From positions 1 to 64,000 of the forward strand of contig SAQL01000029.1 in assembly GCA_004020645.1 (NCBI GenBank): a stretch of 64,000 bases of DNA, read 5' to 3'. Made by a program: the position numbers and the translations under genes. Source of the stretch: Mesorhizobium sp. (GTDB lineage: Bacteria > Pseudomonadota > Alphaproteobacteria > Rhizobiales > Rhizobiaceae). Below, in pieces: positions 59,813 to 64,000 of the stretch. Each line of letters begins with the position of its first letter. The first letter of the stretch is position 1. The notes below the pieces were generated by a model. The model worked only from the letters and a program-made list of their open reading frames with translations, did no database searches and was not told the origin of the DNA.

Positions 59813-60763
59813 TCAGGCCGGATCGCAGGTCGCCGCGACTGCCGGCCCGCTGCTCCGGCGCCGACTGGCATGGAGCGCGAACAGACCGGCGCCGATGATG
59901 AGGGCGGCGCCGACGACCGTGGTCGATCGCGGCACTTCGGCAAAGAACAGGAAACCCCACAGCGGCGACCAGATGATGCCGGTGTATTCGAAGGTGGCGA
60001 CGCTGTTGGCGGGCGCCAGCCGGTAGGCCTGCGACAACAGGATCATCCCGGCCGAAGCGACGAAGCCGCAGGCCGCCATCGTCAGAAAATCGATCGGCGT
60101 CGGCCAGATCCATGGCCTGACCAGGAATTCGAGGCTCGGATGCGTGGCGTGAGCTATTCCTGCCAGCCAGAACAGCCCGGCGACCGCTGCAGCGCCCAGG
60201 AGATAGACGCCGTTTTGATAGAACGCCATGACTGTGGATGATTCGGTGTCACCGATCTTGCGGGCCATCAACTGCGAAAAGCCGTACAGCACCGCCGAGG
60301 CCAGCGACAGCAGCGCTGCCCAGTCGAACAGCCCGACACCGGGCCGCAGCATCACCAGCACGCCCAGCATCCCGACCATGACGGTGACGAGCGTCTGCCA
60401 CGCCACCCGTTCGCCGAGATAGGGGCCGGCAAGCGCCATGATGAACAGCGGTGCCATGAAATAGAGCGCCACCGCGTCGGCAAGCGGCAGGGCGGCGATC
60501 GCCAGGTAGTAGACCGTGTAGGAGGTGAACAGGATGAAGGCACGCATCGTCAGCATGCGAAACCGCTTCGAAAAGATCGCGCTGAGCCCGACATCGGCAT
60601 GAACAAGCACGAGAAGAATGGGCAGGGCGACGATCGAGCGGATCGCCATCACCTCGGTCACCGGATAAGTGCTCGATACGGCCTTGATCAGCGGGTCCTG
60701 GAGCGAGAACACCAGAACGCCGAGGCAAAGGCTTGCCATGCCGACAACGATCCGGTTCTGCAT
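59813..60763 (-). CDS. DMT/EamA family permease
   Basis: A 316-residue inner-membrane protein with ten helices in two EamA halves ('DPLIKAVSSTYPVTEVMAIR', 'ADAVALYFMAPLFIMALAGP', 'PANSVATFEYTGIIWSPLWG'). The substrate is unknown. ATG 60763 with AAGGAG upstream is preferred; the frame opens at 60862 inside a family C repeat, with another ATG at 60823 also in the repeat. Convergent with cpdR; divergent from the LysR gene at 61041. Confidence 0.87.
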   Translation of the reverse strand: MQNRIVVGMASLCLGVLVFSLQDPLIKAVSSTYPVTEVMAIRSIVALPILLVLVHADVGLSAIFSKRFRMLTMRAFILFTSYTVYYLAIAALPLADAVALYFMAPLFIMALAGPYLGERVAWQTLVTVMVGMLGVLVMLRPGVGLFDWAALLSLASAVLYGFSQLMARKIGDTESSTVMAFYQNGVYLLGAAAVAGLFWLAGIAHATHPSLEFLVRPWIWPTPIDFLTMAACGFVASAGMILLSQAYRLAPANSVATFEYTGIIWSPLWGFLFFAEVPRSTTVVGAALIIGAGLFALHASRRRSSGPAVAATCDPA

Positions 60764-60815
60764 GTCGTTCAACGGCTCCTTGCGTGTGCGGCCCGAGAGC
60801 CGGGCCTGGTTTTGG

Positions 60816-60868
60816 TTACGCATGTCGCTGTCCCAAAACCGCTGCGCATTTTTGGGCGACATGCATCA
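60816..60868. repeat. Family C repeat, right arm only
   Basis: TACGCATGTCGCTGTCCC, AAAACCGCTGCGCATTTTTG and GCGACATGCATC in order, the palindromic right arm of the family seen at 39184-39293 and 59690-59793. It lies in the divergent region between the DMT permease and LysR genes. Confidence 0.8.
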
Positions 60869-61040
60869 AAAAGAACCCGCCACCGTTTCGGGCAGCGGGT
60901 ACGAGTGAGGACTCTAGATTGGTCCGCGGCCGACTTTCGCAGCCGCATATCCAATGGGTGAGGTGACTATTATCCGCCGTTTGACATGTTGCAAACGAAT
61001 TGGAATGATACCAGCAATCAGATTTTCTTATGGCGGATAA

Positions 61041-61898
61041 ATGAAGCCCACGCTTGACAGCGATCTGCTGCGCACCTTCGTCGCGGTTGCCGACGCCGGC
61101 AATTTCACCAAGGCAGCGGAGCAGGCCGGCCGTACCCAATCGGCGGTTTCGATGCAGATGAAGAAGCTCGAAGATGTGGTCGGCGACAGCTTGTTCGAGC
61201 GCGGCTCGCGTGGTGTCGCGCTGACGCGCCGCGGCGGCGAACTCATCGTCAACGCCCGACGGATCGTATCGCTGCTGGACGAGACGGCGGCATCGATGGT
61301 CGCGGCGCCGCTTGGCGGGCCGGTGCGCATCGGCATCCCGGAGGAATATGGCCACGCGATCCTGTCGCGCGCGCTCGGCGCCTTTGCCAAGCGCCATCCT
61401 CAGGTCGACATCACCGTCCGCTACGCGCATTCCGGTGCGCAGATCGCGGCGCTCGCCACCGGCGAGCTCGATCTGGCGGTGGTGTTCGAATGGCAGGATC
61501 TCTCCGGGGGTGAGGTGCTGATGCATGACCCGACCGTGTGGGTGACGTCGGAGCTGCATCACATGCATGAGGAGCGGCCGGTGCCGATCGCACTCTACAA
61601 CCGTGCCGGCTGGTGCAAGGATTTCGCCATCAAGTCGCTGGAACAGCGCGGTCTCGCCTATCGGGTCGCCTATACCAGCGATACCAATGGCGGCCTGCGG
61701 CTCGCCGTCACCTCCGGGCTGGCGATTGCGCCGATCTCGCGCAGCAACATCCCGGCCGGCTGCCGCGAACTTACGGCTGGCGACGGGTTCGGCGACATCG
61801 ATTCCTCGAACGTGGTGCTGCGCCGCAATCCGCACGCTTCCGGCGAAGCCATCGACGGCATGGAAGAGGCGATCCGCGAGGCGTTCACCAACCGCTAG
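61041..61898 (+). CDS. LysR-family transcriptional regulator
   Basis: A 285-residue LTTR. The HTH is 'LLRTFVAVADAGNFTKAAEQAGRTQSAVSMQMKKLE' across residues 8-43, followed by the effector domain ('GPVRIGIPEEYGHAILSRAL', 'LDLAVVFEWQDL'). The divergent DMT permease may be its target. The stop TAG is the first codon of a family B repeat. Confidence 0.93.
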   Translation: MKPTLDSDLLRTFVAVADAGNFTKAAEQAGRTQSAVSMQMKKLEDVVGDSLFERGSRGVALTRRGGELIVNARRIVSLLDETAASMVAAPLGGPVRIGIPEEYGHAILSRALGAFAKRHPQVDITVRYAHSGAQIAALATGELDLAVVFEWQDLSGGEVLMHDPTVWVTSELHHMHEERPVPIALYNRAGWCKDFAIKSLEQRGLAYRVAYTSDTNGGLRLAVTSGLAIAPISRSNIPAGCRELTAGDGFGDIDSSNVVLRRNPHASGEAIDGMEEAIREAFTNR

Positions 61899-61996
61899 AG
61901 CATCGGACTAAAATGGGTGCCGGTTTTGGGAAAATCCGATGCTCAAACAAAAGATAGAGCGGCGGCACGCTTCGACTTGATAGTCCGCCGCTCTGA
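61896..61996. repeat. Family B repeat after the LysR gene
   Basis: TAGAGCATCGGACTAAAATG, GGTGCCGGTTTTGGGAAAATC, CGATGCTCAAACAAAAG and AGAGCGGCGG...TAGTCCGCCGCTCTGA. It starts with the LysR stop codon. Confidence 0.85.
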
Positions 61997-62343
61997 GCCG
62001 ACTAACGGAATGTGTAGGTAGCGCCACTTGCCGACTCAGCACCTCTAAGCGCGAACGTCTAGTGTGATGCCCGATGCGGGCATTCGTAGGGCATCTCGCT
62101 GTTACATCGCGGTGACAAAAGCACCGCCACGGTGGCGTCAACCGGTTACACAGAGCAGGAAATATCTCCGGCCTTCTGGGAGTGGTCAGCGTCCCCAGAG
62201 GCTGCGTGGGCGTGTCGTCGGTTGGCTGTTAGCGCGGCGACTGGAACGCTCCACGCCTCGCAAGCGGGGATAGCGAAGTCTCGTGAAGGCAAGTCAAGCT
62301 GCGTTCTCCGTTCTGTATCGGCGACGGGCGGCGACTGGGAGAG
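61997..62343. other. Intergenic region before the cyclase gene, no gene seen
   Basis: Both strands have open frames, but none shows a ribosome site, a family motif or hydrophobic pattern. A small hairpin (GATGCCC...GGGCATC) is at about 62073-62096. The sequence probably holds the cyclase promoter. Confidence 0.5.
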
Positions 62344-62430
62344 ATGGATACCATGCACGTAGGGCGTCCGGAAGTTGGCAGGACATGGACGCGGGGCGGC
62401 CCGCGTGCAGGCGCTTGGCTGAGCCGTGCA

Positions 62431-64000
62431 ATGACCACGCAGCGCCGCCTCGCAGCGATCCTGGCTTGCGACGTGGTCGGCTATTCGCGCCTGACGGAGC
62501 GCGACGAGCGCGGCACGCTCGAGCGGCTGAAGATCTACCGCAAGGACCTCCTCGAACCGCTGGTCTCCGAGCACCAGGGTCGGATCGTCAAGCTCACCGG
62601 CGACGGCATGCTGTGCGAGTTCGCGAGCGTCGTTAACGCGGTGACCTCGGCGATGGCGATCCAGCAGGCCCTGGCAGAACACGAGGTGGAGACGTCCGAG
62701 GAAGAGCGGATTCGCTTCCGCGTCGGCGTCAATCTCGGCGACGTGGTCTGCGAGGAGGACGGCGACCTCTACGGCGACGGGGTCAACATCGCCGCCCGCC
62801 TCGAAAGCATCGCCGATCCCGGCACCGTGGTCGTCTCGGGCACCGCCTACGACCACCTTCAGGGCAAGCTCGACTGCGGCTTCACGCCGCTCGGCCTCCT
62901 GCGCCTCAAGAACATCGAGCGGCCTGTGCGCGCCTACCGCGTCGAGACCGACGCCAGCGCCTCGGTGGCTGCACTGCCTCCCCTGCCCGAGAAACCCTCG
63001 ATCGCGGTTCTGCCTTTCACCAACATGAGCGGCGATCCCGACCAGGAATACTTCGCCGACGGGCTGGTGGAGGACATCATCACGGGATTGAGCCGGGTGA
63101 ACTCCTTCTTCGTGATCGCCCGCAACTCGTCCTTCACCTACAAGGGCCGGGCGGTGGACCTGCGCCAGGTCGGGCGCGAACTGGGCGTCCGCTACGTGCT
63201 CGAAGGCAGCATCCGCAAAGCAGGATCGCGGGTGCGCATCAGTGGGCAGTTGGTGGACGCGATCAGCGGACACCATGTCTGGGCCGACCGCTTCGAGGGC
63301 GACGTGAGCGACATCTTCGACCTGCAGGACAAGGTGACCGAGAGCGTCGTCGGCGCCGTCGAGCCGAGCATCCGGCTGGAGGAGATCAAGCAGGCGCGCA
63401 TGAAGCCGACCGACTACATCAGCGCCTACGATCTCTACCTTCGCGCGCTGCCGCGCTTCTACAGCATGACGCGCGAAGGCTTTGCCGACGTGCGCCGGCT
63501 CACCAACGAGGCGCTCAGCATCGACCCTAGCTTCAACTTGGCGAAGGCACTCGGCGCCTATATCCGCAGCCTATCCGTGAGCCAGTGCTGGCACGAGCCC
63601 GACGATATCCGAGTCGCCGCGCGCATGGCGCGCGAGGTACTGGCGGAAGCGCGCGACGACCCCACGAGCCTACGCTTCGCCGCGCAGGTGATCGCCTACA
63701 GCGCGAAGGACTACGAGATGGCGCTGGGCACGATCGAACGATCCCTGCTGCTCAACCCCAATTCGGCGCAGGGTCATACCGGCAGCGGCTGGGTGAACGC
63801 ACATTCGAGCCGCCCGCTCGTCGCGATCGAGCACTTTCACAGGGCAATGCGGCTGAGCCCGGTCGACCCCGAGAAGGGCATCGCGCTCTCCGGCATCGGG
63901 ATGAGCTACCTAATGCTCGAACGCTACGAAGAAGCGCTGGCATGGGGAGAACGCGCGCTGCACGAGATGCCGAACTACGGCTCCTCGCACCGGGTGGTGA
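62431..64000 (+). CDS. Class III adenylate/guanylate cyclase with TolB-like and TPR regions (3' end outside the window)
   Basis: The frame is open from 62344 to the right edge. The catalytic domain (about residues 1-170) shows 'ILACDVVGYSRLTERDE' with the first metal Asp, 'VKLTGDGMLCEFAS' with the second, and 'RVGVNLGDVVCEEDGDLYGDGVNIAARLE' (split) with the conserved dimer-interface residues. A TolB-like segment follows ('SIAVLPFTNMSGDPDQEYFADGL', 'YVLEGSIRKAGSRVRI') and then TPR repeats. Large families of such proteins occur in rhizobia; target and signal are unknown. ATG 62431 matches the usual start; GGGAG upstream of ATG 62344 offers a longer form. Confidence 0.9.
   Translation, partial: MTTQRRLAAILACDVVGYSRLTERDERGTLERLKIYRKDLLEPLVSEHQGRIVKLTGDGMLCEFASVVNAVTSAMAIQQALAEHEVETSEEERIRFRVGVNLGDVVCEEDGDLYGDGVNIAARLESIADPGTVVVSGTAYDHLQGKLDCGFTPLGLLRLKNIERPVRAYRVETDASASVAALPPLPEKPSIAVLPFTNMSGDPDQEYFADGLVEDIITGLSRVNSFFVIARNSSFTYKGRAVDLRQVGRELGVRYVLEGSIRKAGSRVRISGQLVDAISGHHVWADRFEGDVSDIFDLQDKVTESVVGAVEPSIRLEEIKQARMKPTDYISAYDLYLRALPRFYSMTREGFADVRRLTNEALSIDPSFNLAKALGAYIRSLSVSQCWHEPDDIRVAARMAREVLAEARDDPTSLRFAAQVIAYSAKDYEMALGTIERSLLLNPNSAQGHTGSGWVNAHSSRPLVAIEHFHRAMRLSPVDPEKGIALSGIGMSYLMLERYEEALAWGERALHEMPNYGSSHRVV

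Overview
The window reads as chromosomal DNA of a Mesorhizobium-type alphaproteobacterium (Hyphomicrobiales/Phyllobacteriaceae). The evidence is the high GC content, the order aroK-aroB-CBS protein-bolA-J protein-cobS-cobT, alphaproteobacterial families (DUF1194, DUF2125, DUF3108, a probable DUF768 protein, CpdR), a SAM-II riboswitch in front of metX, and many copies of short palindromic intergenic repeats of the kind seen in mesorhizobia. This assignment rests on recalled family knowledge and no search was run.

Layout. 1-9.1 kb: a divergent Flp/Tad pilus locus. The minus strand carries flp, cpaB, cpaC, a small lipoprotein and a TadG-like protein cut by the left edge; the plus strand carries cpaF, tadB, tadC, tadD and a prepilin peptidase. 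The 525-bp divergent region holds a full CtrA-type site. 9.3-13.1 kb: an accessory stretch with an SMI1/KNR4 (SUKH) protein, an acyltransferase-3 protein, three small genes, a decayed DNA-ligase fragment and tRNA-Arg(CCU). 13.4-25.5 kb: an M20 hydrolase, a D,D-carboxypeptidase, a CobW GTPase, TusA, an L,D-transpeptidase, accA, xerD, aroK-aroB, a CBS/CorC protein, a hydrolase and bolA. 25.6-31.9 kb: a J-domain protein, cobaltochelatase cobS-cobT, a phytase-like protein, a methyltransferase and the queuosine-precursor transporter yhhQ. 32-40 kb: rpmB, a DUF3108 protein, two membrane proteins, gloB, an ABC exporter and a DUF1194 protein. 40-47.4 kb: metX-metW, hisC-tyrC, a PfkB kinase, a DUF2125 protein and a gamma-glutamylcyclotransferase. 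47.4-62 kb: oxidoreductases with AraC/LysR regulators, a LysE exporter, plsC, ftsE-ftsX, hpt, cpdR and a DMT permease. 62.4-64 kb: a class III nucleotide cyclase with TolB-like and TPR regions, cut by the right edge.

Regulation that can be read in the DNA. A SAM-II riboswitch followed by an intrinsic terminator precedes metX. A preQ1-I-like pseudoknot overlaps the Shine-Dalgarno sequence and start codon of yhhQ. CtrA consensus sites lie at the pilus locus and upstream of ftsE. The same window encodes CpdR, which in alphaproteobacteria controls CtrA proteolysis.

The most unusual pattern is the repeat landscape. At least six families of 45-110 bp palindromic repeats recur, and several copies begin exactly at, or supply, the stop codon of the neighbouring gene (accA, yhhQ, metX, tyrC, a LysR gene, cpdR, and both cobW and tusA). 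Others extend or form the N-terminus of an ORF (the DUF1194 protein, the frame upstream of metW). No CRISPR array, rRNA operon, complete insertion sequence or prophage was seen.
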